NCBI GenBank assembly: GCA_907163345.1
Contig: CAJQUN010000520.1
Span: 304,838 to 368,837 of the forward strand
Length of the DNA: 64,000 nt
Reading direction: 5' to 3'
DNA from: Haberlea rhodopensis
Taxonomy: Eukaryota > Streptophyta > Magnoliopsida > Lamiales > Gesneriaceae
This document shows, one piece after another, positions 51,401-61,626 of this stretch (position 1 is the stretch's first letter; each line of letters starts with the position of its first letter). Both the position numbers and the translations under genes were made by a program. The notes under the pieces were generated by a model. The model worked only from the letters and a program-made list of their open reading frames with translations, was not told the DNA's origin and did no database searches.

Positions 51401-54400
51401 TTTGATAAATTTCTATTTCGTGCAATTATAAGAGTATGTGTCTTGAGTACATAATTTTCTTGGTTGGAAGAAGGTTTTGAGAAATTTTCAGAATTACGTA
51501 AGTTTTTTGATTTTTTGATAAATTTCGATTTCGTGCGAATATTCGAGTATATGTCTTGAGTACATCATTTTCTTGGTTCGAATAAGTATTTGAGAAATTT
51601 TAACAATTTCGGACGTTTTTTTGATTTTTGATAAATTTCTATTTCGTGCAATTATAAGAGTATGTGTCTTGAGTACATAATTTTCTTGGTTGGAAGAAGG
51701 TTTTGAGAAATTTTCAGAATTACGTAAGTTTTTTGATTTTTTGATAAATTTCGATTTCGTGCGAATATTCGAGTATATGTCTAGTACATCATTTTCTTGG
51801 TTCGAATAAGTATTTGAGAAATTTTAACAATTTCGGACGTTTTTTTGATTTTTTGATAAATTTCTATTTCGTGCAATTATAAGAGTATGTGTCTTGAGTA
51901 CATAATTTTCTTGGTTGGAAGAAGGTTTTGAGAAATTTTCAGAATTACGTAAGTTTTTTGATTTTTTGATAAATTTCGATTTCGTGCGAATATTCGAGTA
52001 TATGTCTTGAGTACATCATTTTCTTGGTTCGAATAAGTATTTGAGAAATTTTAACAATTTCGGACGTTTTTTTGATTTTTTGATAAATTTCTATTTCGTG
52101 CAATTATAAGAGTATGTGTCTTGAGTACATAATTATCTTGGTTGGAAGAAGGTTTTGAGAAATTTTCAGAATTACGTAAGTTTTTTGATTTTTTGATAAA
52201 TTTCGATTTCGTGCGAATATTCGAGTATATGTCTAGAGTACATCATTTTCTTGGTTCGAATAAGTATTTGAGAAATTTTAACAATTTCGGACGTTTTTTT
52301 GATTTTTTGATAAATTTCTATTTCGTGCAATTATAAGAGTATGTGTCTTGAGTACATAATTTTCTTGGTTGGAAGAAGGTTTTGAGAAATTTTCAGAATT
52401 ACGTAAGTTTTTTGATTTTTTGATAAATTTCGATTTCGTGCGAATATTCGAGTATATGTCTTGAGTATATCATTTTCTTGGTTCGAATAAGTATTTGAGA
52501 AATTTTAACAATTTCGGACGTTTTTTTGATTTTTGATAAATTTCTATTTCGTGCAATTATAAGAGTATGTGTCTTGAGTACATAATTTTCTTGGTTGGAA
52601 GAAGGTTTTGAGAAATTTTCAGAAATTACGTAAGTTTTTTGATTTTTTGATAAATTTCGATTTCGTGCGAATATTCGAGTATATGTCTAGAGTACATCAT
52701 TTTCTTGGTTCGAATAAGTATTTGAGAAATTTTAACAATTTCGGACGTTTTTTTGATTTTTTGATAAATTTCTATTTCGTGCAATTATAAGAGTATGTGT
52801 CTTGAGTACATAATTTTCTTGGTTGGAAGAAGGTTTTGAGAAATTTTCAGAATTACGTAAGTTTTTTGATTTTTTGATAAATTTCGATTTCGTGCGAATA
52901 TTCGAGTATATGTCTTGAGTATCATTTTCTTGGTTCGAATAAGTATTTGAGAAATTTTAACAATTTCGGACGTTTTTTTGATTTTTGATAAATTTCTATT
53001 TCGTGCAATTATAAGAGTATGTGTCTTGAGTACATAATTTTCTTGGTTGGAAGAAGGTTTTGAGAAATTTTCAGAAATTACGTAAGTTTTTTGATTTTTT
53101 GATAAATTCCGATTTCGTGCGAATATTCGAGTATATGTCTAGAGTACATCATTTTCTTGGTTCGAATAAGTATTTGAGAAATTTTAACAATTTCGGACGT
53201 TTTTTTGATTTTTTGATAAATTTCTATTTCGTGCAATTATAAGAGTATGTGTCTTGAGTAAATAATTTCTTGGTTGGAAGAAGGTTTTGAGAAATTTTCA
53301 GAAATTACGTAAGTTTTTTGATTTTTTGATAAATTTCGATTTCGTGCGAATATTCGAGTATATGTCTTGAGTATATCATTTTCTTGGTTCGAATAAGTAT
53401 TTGAGAAATTTTAACAATTTCGGACGTTTTTTTGATTTTTTGATAAATTTCTATTTCGTGCAATTATAAGAGTATGTGTCTTGAGTACATAATTATCTTG
53501 GTTGGAAGAAGGTTTTGAGAAATTTTCAGAAATTACGTAAGTTTTTTGATTTTTTGATAAATTTCGATTTCGTGCGAATATTCGAGTATATGTCTAGAGT
53601 ACATCATTTTCTTGGTTCGAATAAGTATTTGAGAAATTTTAACAATTTCGGACGTTTTTTTGATTTTTTGATAAATTTCTTTTCGTGCAATTATAAGAGT
53701 ATGTGTCTTGAGTACATAATTTTCTTGGTTGGAAGAAGGTTTTGAGAAATTTTCAGAATTACGTAAGTTTTTTGATTTTTTGATAAATTTCGATTTCGTG
53801 CGAATATTCGAGTATATGTCTTGAGTACATCATTTTCTTGGTTCGAATAAGTATTTGAGAAATTTTAACAATTTCGGACGTTTTTTTGATTTTTTGATAA
53901 ATTTCTATTTCGTGCAATTATAAGAGTATGTGTCTTGAGTACATAATTTCTTGGTTGGAAGAAGGTTTTGAGAAATTTTCAGAATTACGTAAGTTTTTTG
54001 ATTTTTTGATAAATTCGATTTCGTGCGAATATTCGAGTATATGTCTAGAGTACATCATTTTCTTGGTTCGAATAAGTATTTGAGAAATTTTAACAATTTC
54101 GGACGTTTTTTTGATTTTTGATAAATTTCTATTTCGTGCAATTATAAGAGTATGTGTCTTGAGTACATAATTTTCTTGGTTGGAAGAAGGTTTTGAGAAA
54201 TTTTCAGAAATTACGTAAGTTTTTTGATTTTTTGATAAATTTCGATTTCGTGCGAATATTCGAGTATATGTCTTGAGTATATCATTTTCTTGGTTCGAAT
54301 AAGTATTTGAGAAATTTTAACAATTTCGGACGTTTTTTTGATTTTTTGATAAATTTCTATTTCGTGCAATTATAAGAGTATGTGTCTTGAGTACATAATT

Positions 54401-56069
54401 TTCTTGGTTGGAAGAAGGTTTTGAGAAATTTTCAGAAATTACGTAAGTTTTTTGATTTTTTGATAAATTCCGATTTCGTGCGAATATTCGAGTATATGTT
54501 GAGTACATCATTTTCTTGGTTCGAATAAGTATTTGAGAAATTTTAACAATTTCGGACGTTTTTTTGATTTTTGATAAATTTCTATTTCGTGCAATTATAA
54601 GAGTATGTGTCTTGAGTACAATTTTCTTGGTTGGAAGAAGGTTTTGAGAAATTTTCAGAAATTACGTAAGTTTTTTGATTTTTTGATAAATTCGATTTCG
54701 TGCGAATATTCGAGTATATGTCTAGAGTACATCATTTTCTTGGTTCGAATAAGTATTTGAGAAATTTTAACAATTTCGGACGTTTTTTTGATTTTTGATA
54801 AATTTCTTTTCGTGCAATTATAAGAGTATGTGTCTTGAGTACATAATTTCTTGGTTGGAAGAAGGTTTTGAGAAATTTTCAGAATTACGTAAGTTTTTTG
54901 ATTTTTTGATAATTTCGATTTCGTGCGAATATTCGAGTATATGTCTTGAGTACATCATTTTCTTGGTTCGAATAAGTATTTGAGAAATTTTAACAATTTC
55001 GGACGTTTTTTTGATTTTTTGATAAATTTCTATTTCGTGCAATTATAAGAGTATGTGTCTTGAGTAAATTTTCTTGGTTGGAAGAAGGTTTTGAGAAATT
55101 TTCAGAAATTACGTAAGTTTTTTGATTTTTTGATAAATTTCGATTTCGTGCGAATATTCGAGTATATGTCTAGAGTACATCATTTTCTTGGTTCGAATAA
55201 GTATTTGAGAAATTTAACAATTTCGGACGTTTTTTTGATTTTTTGATAAATTTCTATTTCGTGCAATTATAAGAGTATGTGTCTTGAGTACATAATTTTC
55301 TTGGTTGGAAGAAGGTTTTGAGAAATTTTCAGAAATTACGTAAGTTTTTTGATTTTTGATAAATTTCGATTTCGTGCGAATATTCGAGTATATGTCTAGA
55401 GTACATCATTTTCTTGGTTCGAATAAGTATTTGAGAAATTTTAACAATTTCGGACGTTTTTTTTGATTTTGATAAATTTCTATTTCGTGCAATTATAAGA
55501 GTATGTGTCTTGAGTACATAATTTTCTTGGTTGGAAGAAGGTTTTGAGAAATTTTCAGAAATTACGTAAGTTTTTTGATTTTTGATAAATTTCGATTTCG
55601 TGCGAATATTCGAGTATATGTTTGAGTACATCATTTTCTTGGTTCGAATAAGTATTTGAGAAATTTTAACAATTTCGGACGTTTTTTTTTATTTTTTGAT
55701 AAATTTCTATTTCGTGCAATTATAAGAGTATGTGTCTTGAGTACATAATTTTCTTGGTTGGAAGAAGGTTTTGAGAAATTTTCAGAAATTACGTAAGTTT
55801 TTTGATTTTTTGATAAATTCGATTTCGTGCGAATATTCGAGTATATGTCTTGAGTACATCATTTTCTTGGTTCGAATAAGTATTTGAGAAATTTTAACAA
55901 TTTCGGACGTTTTTTTGATTTTTGATAAATTTCTATTTCGTGCAATTATAAGAGTATGTGTCTTGAGTACATATTTTCTTGGTTGGAAGAAGGTTTTGAG
56001 AAATTTTCAGAATTACGTAAGTTTTTGATTTTTTGATAAATTCGATTTCGTGCGAATATTCGAGTATAT

Positions 56070-56192
56070 GTCATTTTCTTGGGAAAATATTTAGAAGATT
56101 TTAACACCATTTTTTTGATGTTTTGATAATTCTATTTCACATAAAGACATGTAATGTTATCTTGTTGGAAAGTTTTGAGAATTTTCATAATT
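56070..56192 (+). repeat. Broken satellite end next to the chromovirus LTR
   Basis: The last unit is truncated and shuffled, losing most of its middle, and runs into LTR sequence at 56193. The stretch TTTTCATAA precedes the junction here, and TTCATAA occurs at the same place in the intact LTR (63311-63317). Microhomology may have guided the join. Confidence 0.6.
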
Positions 56193-56819
56193 ACACCATA
56201 AATGAACATGAATCGAAGGTTTAACAAAACCTAACCTAACATGCCATTTTTCACACTAAACAAAGTATGAACTCAACAACAAAAACTTCAAACCCAGAAA
56301 TGGTTCCTCACCCCTTTGGCTCCGATTTTTGCAAGCTTTCCAAGCAAGAAAAATGGTGGATCTCCTCTTGTTTTCCCTTACCAGATGTTGGACGAAAAAG
56401 TTGGAGAGAATGGAGTGGTTTCAGCTATGACAAGGTGGAGTGGGAGATGAGGAAAGAGGTATGGTAAGCTGCAGCTGGCAGCAGGGTATGGGTCAAGGGG
56501 GGGTGGTTTGTGGTGGGTTTATGTGATGTGTTATGTTGTGGTCCCGGTATTTCGCACGATGTATTAAAATATCCTCACATGATATTTTATAGTATTTTCT
56601 CATTAAAATACTTCAATTCCTATTTAAAAATATACTTACCAAAACGATTAACACACACCCCAAATTAAACATGCCACAATCCCCAAAATCCCAACATGTA
56701 ACACATGCACCCTTACATGCATCTCCCAATATTATTAATTCATCACAAGAATTAGTACCATAAATTTCACAACAATGATTAATGTTTAAATAACACATAA
56801 TCATTTCGGGGATATCACA
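56193..56819 (-). repeat. 3' LTR, truncated (first ~627 bp only)
   Basis: It matches 63320-63943 end to end and begins on the - strand with TGTGATATCCCCG after the polypurine tract. The remaining ~1.69 kb of the LTR, including the GATCGATC cluster, is absent and replaced by satellite. Differences from the intact copy are nearly all small indels. Confidence 0.9.
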
Positions 56820-56820
56820 A

Positions 56821-56832
56821 TACTCCCCTACT
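56821..56832 (-). promoter_or_regulatory. Polypurine tract of the chromovirus
   Basis: The - strand reads AGTAGGGGAGTA, followed one base later by TGTGATATCC, the LTR start. It is the expected plus-strand primer for reverse transcription. Confidence 0.85.
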
Positions 56833-56889
56833 TATAGGATTTCGCCCTCGAAATCAGCATGCACTTACCCAAAATAAAATGAACGTAAA

Positions 56890-57472
56890 TCACATACCAG
56901 AAAACAGTTCTGGGTAGTGCTGCACCATGTGTCGCTCCGTCTCCCACGTGGCCTCCTCGACACCCCTACGATCCCACTGAACTTTGACCATAGGTATAAC
57001 TTTGTTTCTCAGTCTGCGATCTGCCCTATCCAAAATCCTGATAGGCCGCTCCACATAGGAAACATCGGACTCAATCTGAACCTCAGAAGGCTGTAACACA
57101 TGTGAAGGATCCGGCTCATACTTCCTCAGCATAGACACATGGAATACATGTGTATACCCGACAGAGAAGGCGGTAAGGCCAAACGGTACGCCAGAGTACC
57201 CACACGCTGTAGATCTCATACGGCCCCACGTATCTAGGAGACAACTTCCCCCCCCGCATACCAAACCGTACCACACCCCTGAAGGGTGAGATCTTCAGAA
57301 AAACTCTGTCGCCCAACTGAAACTCCAACGGTCTCCGCCGCTGATTGGCATATGCTGCCTGTCTATCCTGAGCTGCCTTCATCTTTCGTCTGATAACCTT
57401 AACTTTCTCTTCCATTTCCTGAACCAACTCTGGTCCTCCAACCGACTTACGGTCCAAGTCATCCCAACACAA
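56890..57472 (-). CDS. pol: Integrase C-terminal GPY region and chromodomain
   Basis: This is the C-terminal part of the polyprotein, in two overlapping frames. The frame 57472-57116 carries the GPY/F module: a coiled, basic stretch (residues 15-50), then LGDRVFLK at 53-60 and a GPY motif at 83-85, after which the frame is lost. The frame 57276-56890 resumes with VFHVSMLRKY at residues 44-53 and ends with a chromodomain at about 72-125 (SYVERPIRILDR, VKVQW, ATWE). In chromoviruses this module is thought to bind heterochromatin marks and steer integration, which agrees with the insertion into satellite here. One frameshift near 57200 separates the two frames. Confidence 0.85.
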
Positions 57473-57762
57473 GGTGACCTACAACGCCTACCATAGAGGG
57501 CCTCGAAAGGAGCCATCTGTATACTTGCCTGGTAGCTGTTGTTGTAAGAGAACTCTACCAAGGCTATCAAGTCCTGCCATGATATGTCGAACTCTAACAC
57601 ACAAGCTCTCAACATATCCTCGAGCGTCTGTATCGTACGCTCAGTCTGTCCGTCTGTCTGAGGGTGATAGGCTGTGCTCAGCCTCAACTCCGTACCTAGA
57701 GCTTTCTGCAGACCTTCCCAAAAGTGAGATGTGAACCGTGGATCTCGATCAGACACTATCAA
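57379..57762 (-). CDS. pol: Integrase catalytic core, C-terminal half
   Basis: A 127-codon frame carries the second and third catalytic residues of the DD35E integrase core. Asp-5 lies in SDRDPRF and Glu-41 in GQTERT, exactly 35 residues apart. AYHPQTDGQTERTIQTL is a hallmark of Ty3/Gypsy integrases, and the ALYGRRCRSP end of the core follows near residues 88-97. The last ~30 codons overlap the GPY frame in another phase, showing a frameshift near 57460. The intervening stretch 57763-57893 continues the core in a different phase. Confidence 0.9.
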   Translation of the reverse strand: MIVSDRDPRFTSHFWEGLQKALGTELRLSTAYHPQTDGQTERTIQTLEDMLRACVLEFDISWQDLIALVEFSYNNSYQASIQMAPFEALYGRRCRSPCVGMTWTVSRLEDQSWFRKWKRKLRLSDER

Positions 57763-57893
57763 ACAGGAATCTCCCGTGTAGTCTCACTATATCTCTGACA
57801 TATAACTGTGCCATCCTCAAGTGCGTATATGTCATACAGTAAGGAATGAAATGAGCCACTTTAGTCAATCTGTCCACGACTACCCAGATGGCA

Positions 57894-58517
57894 TCAAAAA
57901 CCCGAAACAGTCCTCGGTAAGTGGGTCACGAAGTCCATCGACACGTGCTGCCACTTCCACTCGGGTATCTCCAAACTCCTTAGTTCACCTCCAGGCCTCT
58001 GCCTCTCAGCCTTCACCTGTTGACAAATCAAACAGCGCTTGACAAATGAGGTGACATCTTGTTTCATACGCCTCCACCAGAACTGGTTGCGTAGATCCTT
58101 ATACATCTTCTTCCCGCCTGGGTGAACACTCATCCTACTGCAATGAGCTCGCTGTAAGATACCCTGGCGCAACTCGGGTGTATCTGGAACCACCCATCTG
58201 TCGCCAAGTCGCAAAGAACCGTCCTCAGCCACTCTGAATCTCGATGGCTGATCTGAATGGACCACTGACATCCATCTCTGAATCTCTGCATCGGTCCCCT
58301 GAGCCTTCCTGATGTGATCATAAATAACCGGCTCAGCTAGCAAGGTCAAAACCTGTACTGGTGAAGTAGACACATCGTAATCGAATCCCAAATGGCAGTA
58401 GGAGCCCAACATAGCCGATAGGTACATGGCATCCTCTGCTGTGCTCCTCACCTTCCGACTCAAAGCGTCGGCTGTCAAATTTCGCTTTCCCGGGATGGTA
58501 TAGGATTTCACAATCAT
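57894..58517 (-). CDS. pol: RNase H end, integrase zinc finger and first core Asp
   Basis: This is a 207-codon frame. Residues 14-22 (LTADALSRK) are the conserved end of the RNase H/connection region. Residues 125-165 form the integrase HHCC zinc-binding domain, with His-125, His-132, Cys-162 and Cys-165 all present. Asp-195 in SMDFVTHLP is the first catalytic residue of the integrase core. The domain is complete and shows no internal stop. It connects upstream to the RNase H frame (58333-58761) through a frameshift near 58480-58500, and downstream to the rest of the core through another near 57890. Confidence 0.9.
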   Translation of the reverse strand: MIVKSYTIPGKRNLTADALSRKVRSTAEDAMYLSAMLGSYCHLGFDYDVSTSPVQVLTLLAEPVIYDHIRKAQGTDAEIQRWMSVVHSDQPSRFRVAEDGSLRLGDRWVVPDTPELRQGILQRAHCSRMSVHPGGKKMYKDLRNQFWWRRMKQDVTSFVKRCLICQQVKAERQRPGGELRSLEIPEWKWQHVSMDFVTHLPRTVSGF

Positions 58518-58920
58518 AATCCTTCAATAGATCCATCCATCTCCTCTGTCTCATGTTCAGCTCAGCCTGTGTAAACAAGAACTTCAGGCTCTTGTGATCA
58601 GTGAAGATGGTGAATGAGGTACCGTATAAGTAGTGTCGCCATATCTTCAAGGCGAAAACTATAGCTGCCAACTCCAAATCATGGACTGGATACCTCGTCT
58701 CATGTGGCTTCAACTGTCTCGAAGCATAAGCCACACATGTCTGTCCTGCATCAGTACGCATCCTAAGCCCTGTAGCGATGCGTCGGTATAAAGAACAAAT
58801 CCTTTGTTCTCCTTGGGAATCACAAGAACTGGTGCAGTAGTCAGTCTGTGTTTCAATTCCCGGAAACTCTGCTCACAAGCCTCTGACCAACAAAAAGAGA
58901 CTCCCTTCTGAGTCAGCTGT
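58333..58920 (-). CDS. pol: RNase H domain
   Basis: The RNase H of the polyprotein degrades the RNA strand during reverse transcription. The YTDAS motif with the first catalytic Asp is readable near 58770-58800. A frameshift follows, and the frame 58761-58333 then carries HDLELAAI (catalytic Glu) and FTDHKSLKFL (catalytic Asp), both intact. The last ~30 codons of that frame are out of phase, because the connection to LTADALSRK lies in the frame of the next segment. Confidence 0.85.
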
Positions 58921-59897
58921 GTAAGTGGTTTGGCGATCTTTGAGAAACCTCGACGAAACGTCGATAATAGCCAGCCAACCCAAGAAAACTCCGAATCTCA
59001 CTGACTGAAGTAGGGGTAGACCAATCCATAACTGCCTCTATCTTCCTCGGGTCTACTGATATCCCTTCTCGTGATATAATATGGCCCAAGAATGCAACAC
59101 TGCTCAGCCAAAACTCACACTTGCTGAGTTTAGCGTACAACTGATGATCTCTGAGGATCTGGAGCACTATCCTCAGATGATTGGCATGATCCTCCTCACT
59201 CCTTGAATAGACGAGGATGTCATCAATGAATACGATCACAAACTGATCGAGGTACTCCTGAAATACTCTGTTCATCAGGCTCATAAAAACTGCAGGTGCA
59301 TTTGTTACACCCGAAAGGCATTACCAAGAACTCATAGTGTCCGTATCGAGTTCTAAAAGCCGTCTTTTGAACATCACCAGCTCTAACCCGCACCTGATGA
59401 TAGCCTGACCTCAAGTCTATCTTAGAGTACACCTCTGTACCCTGAAGCTGGTCGAACAGATCATCAATCCTCGGAAGTGGATATCTGTTCTTCACTGTAG
59501 CCTTGTTCAATTGCCTGTAGTCAATGCACAGACGCATTGATCCATCCTTCTTTTTCACGAACAAGACTGGTGCACCCCAAGGCGATACACTAGGACGAAT
59601 GTATCCCTTGTCAAGGAGCTCCTGTAACTGTACCTTTAGTTCCCTCAGCTCTGCCGGTGCCATCCTGTATGGGGCACGAGAAATGGCTGATGTCCCCGGT
59701 AACAGCTCAATAGCAAACTCAACGTCCCTGACAGGCGGAAATCCCGGAATCTCATCTGGGAACACATCAATGAACTCCGCCACAACTGGAATGTCCTCGG
59801 CTCTCACTTCTTTTTCCTCAGATACATCCACCGCATAAATGATGTAACCGGTGTGGCCGCGCTCCAATAACCGCGACATCTTAACCGCTGAGATCAC
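58913..59897 (-). CDS. pol: Reverse transcriptase
   Basis: This is a Ty3/Gypsy reverse transcriptase in two overlapping frames. The frame 59897-59223 covers the fingers and first palm part: KKDGSMRLCIDYRQLN at residues 116-131 and the first catalytic Asp-161 in SKIDLRSGYHQ, ending near VMPFG at 192-196. The frame 59284-58913 continues with the FIDD box at residues 19-22 (last two catalytic Asp) and GHIIS/FLGLAGYYRRF landmarks towards the thumb. All three catalytic aspartates are present. A single frameshift near 59290 breaks the domain, and another near 58950 separates it from RNase H. Confidence 0.92.
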
Positions 59898-59949
59898 TGG
59901 AATCCTTGGACGAGAGCCGTCCCCATAAAAAGTCCACTGGAACCCCTGA

Positions 59950-60490
59950 TCAGATAGAAAACGAACAGTCCTCTGCCGACAGTCTACACACAGCTCGGTA
60001 TCTGCTCAACACATCAATGCCGATAATACAGTCAAAGTCTGCCATCTCTAACTGAATCAGATCAGCCCTCAGATCATTGCCCTCAAAATAAATGAGGCAA
60101 TCAGACAACAGCCGATCCGCAATCACATGCTTGCTTCCCCGTGGGTGTCGAGACCATGAGAGGCGTGGGTAACAGAGACGAGCACAAGTGGTGTCTCTCC
60201 ACAAAAGCAACAGACACAAAAGAATGAGAAGCACCTGTATCTACCAAAATAAATGCAGGGTACGTAAATAAATGACACGTACCAGCAATGACCTCCTCTG
60301 GGGCTGCCTCAGCTTGCTCCCTAGTCAGTGCGTACACCTGACCCTGCGGTGGTCCTGCCTGCCTGACCTCTTGCGGTCGAGGCGCAAACTGCTGTCTCGG
60401 TGGTGCCCTCCCAGCATCAAATCTTGGCCTATTCGGCCCTGAGTCTGTCTGACTTGCCCGATTGGGACAGTTCCTAGCTAAGTGGCCCAC
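59950..60490 (-). CDS. pol: Aspartic protease and end of the Gag zinc knuckle
   Basis: The frame 60490-60101 opens with GHLARNCPN, the second half of a CCHC zinc knuckle. It passes through a proline/arginine/glutamine-rich linker (residues 15-50) and contains the protease active site DTGASHSF at 84-91. A frameshift near 60137 moves the reading to the frame 60234-59950, which carries the second protease landmark IGIDVLSRY. The enzyme cleaves the Gag-Pol polyprotein. The active-site triad is intact. A further frameshift near 59980 separates it from the RT frame. Confidence 0.88.
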
Positions 60491-61362
60491 CTTGCCACAA
60501 AAACATAACAGCCTCGGCAGTCACGTGACAAGTGAAATCCTCCACAGCGGTCACACCTGTCCCCTCCTGCCTACTCCCCTGTGTAGGTCCTCGATTGCTC
60601 TGTTTCTGACTCTGAGATTTCTTCCCGCTAAATCTGGAAGATGATGAGGCTCCACGAGTCTTGAACTGATCTCCTCGTGGTTTCAAACTATCAACAACAG
60701 GCCTCTGTGATGGTACTGGAGGGGGTACAACATCCTTGTATGCTCCCACTGCAATTTCCGCTAACTCTGCCCGTGTCAGGGGTCAGGGCGTCTCAAAGAG
60801 CTAGGGTTGTTGGAGATAACCCGGTCAAATAGTTCTGGCCTGAGTCCTTTCATGAAATGCCTCATCTTTGCATGGCTGCTCACAGCAATATGGGGGACAT
60901 ACCTCAACAGTGAGGAATACTGCAAGGCAAAGTCTGAAACTGACATGTTTCCCTGCTTCAATTTAGTGAATTCGTCCTCTTTGACTTGTCTAGCAGCAGC
61001 AGAAAAATACCGGTTAAGAAACCGGGTCCTGAATACAGTCCAGTCTACTACCATGCCCTGAGCTCTCAGCTCCACCACAGTGGTCTTCCACCACATAGAA
61101 GGCTTCTTCGCCATCTGAAACTCGGCTAACTCAGCCATGCGGTACGTGCACAGGGCGCAGTCACAAGTATCTGCTCTATCCGTTCTAGCCACTCTTCGGC
61201 CCCTTCTCCAGATTCGGTCCCCTCAAACATGGGTGGACGGAAATTCAGAAACTGTGTCAAACTGAGCTCCCCGGGTAATAACATCTGTGCACTGGGCTCT
61301 ACTCCCACAGCAGGTGGCGGTAAAGGATTCACATGAGCAACACTAGCATTCATACTGCCCAT
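60474..61362 (-). CDS. gag: Gag polyprotein (capsid, nucleocapsid)
   Basis: Gag starts plausibly at 61362, the first Met about 240 bp after the primer-binding site. It is spread over three frames. 61362-61126 contains the N-terminal part with a short helical segment (FEGTESGEGAEEWLERIE). 61192-60776 contains the conserved retrotransposon Gag domain (WWKTTV, WTVFRTRFLNRYF, MSVSDFALQYSSLLRY). 60749-60474 contains a basic Ser/Gln/Arg-rich linker leading to the knuckle. Gag forms the virus-like particle and packages the RNA. Frameshifts lie near 61150, 60780 and 60490. Confidence 0.85.
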
Positions 61363-61604
61363 ATCCCCTACCTCTTCTCATTGAGGTTCTCCGGGTTAAT
61401 AGCCGCCATGCTGCAACACAAGAGTTAACAACAATACCAAAAGCAGTTCATAGTATAAGCCGTTAGATAACACAGTATCATATCCAAAGCATGTTAGTAT
61501 AATACTTATACAACAATATGCATCACATGCATAACATGCCCAACAATGAATACCTAGCCAACTTGTCTCTAAAGGCTACCCTTCACTCTTCCCTGGTTAT
61601 CTAA
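61363..61604 (-). other. Untranslated leader between primer-binding site and gag
   Basis: About 240 bp of AT-rich sequence hold no open frame. They lie in the position of the 5' leader and packaging region of the element. Confidence 0.6.
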
Positions 61605-61621
61605 CCACTGCTCTGATACCA
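61605..61621 (-). promoter_or_regulatory. Primer-binding site (initiator tRNA-Met)
   Basis: The - strand reads TGGTATCAGAGCAGTGG. Its first 12 bases are complementary to the 3' end of plant initiator tRNA-Met. It starts five bases after the LTR terminus (...GGGTCTCACA). Confidence 0.92.
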
Positions 61622-61626
61622 CTAAA

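Larger units (their letters stand above)
28985..56192 (+). repeat. Satellite domain B: 226/227-bp dimer, ~120 copies, partial 454-bp HOR
   Basis: Each unit is a dimer of two related ~113-bp halves. Both start CGT(AAG)TTTTTTGATTTTTTGATAAATTTC and contain TTTCGTGC, GAGTATATGTC/GAGTATGTGTC, TTGAGTACAT, TTTTCTTGGTT and TTTGAGAAATTTT. One half then has GAATATTCGAG and AACAATTTCGGA, the other AATTATAAGAG and GGAAGAAGG. Units recur every 226-227 bp in one orientation. A TAGAG/TTGAG difference and a T5/T6 length difference often alternate between neighbouring units, giving a 453/454-bp period (for example at 40815, 41268, 41722; 43536, 43990, 44444; 46255, 46708). Runs break the alternation, for instance six TTGAG units from 37.26 to 38.41 kb. 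The strand is markedly T-rich. A 64-codon open frame repeats in many units but is an artefact. Confidence 0.95.

Noticed and set aside
30265..53745. A 60-76 codon open frame repeated in more than 20 satellite units, looking like a protein family
   Set aside because: It exists only where a unit carries TAGAG instead of TTGAG (which makes a TGA stop) and the longer T run. The unit length is not a multiple of three, composition is extreme (Phe/Asn-rich) and there is no start context or conservation at codon level. It is a by-product of the satellite.
28985..56192. CRISPR-like array
   Set aside because: Direct repeats are contiguous with no unique spacers, the unit is 227 bp, and the DNA is plant nuclear.
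56193..56467. Open frame 56267-56467 starting MNSTTKTS, also seen at 63394-63576
   Set aside because: Its recurrence is due to LTR duplication; the two copies diverge by frameshift and there is no domain.
57474..59838. + strand open frames inside the chromovirus (57474-57734, 57821-58042, 59524-59838, 60807-61061)
   Set aside because: They are shadows of gag-pol, which is clearly coded on the - strand.
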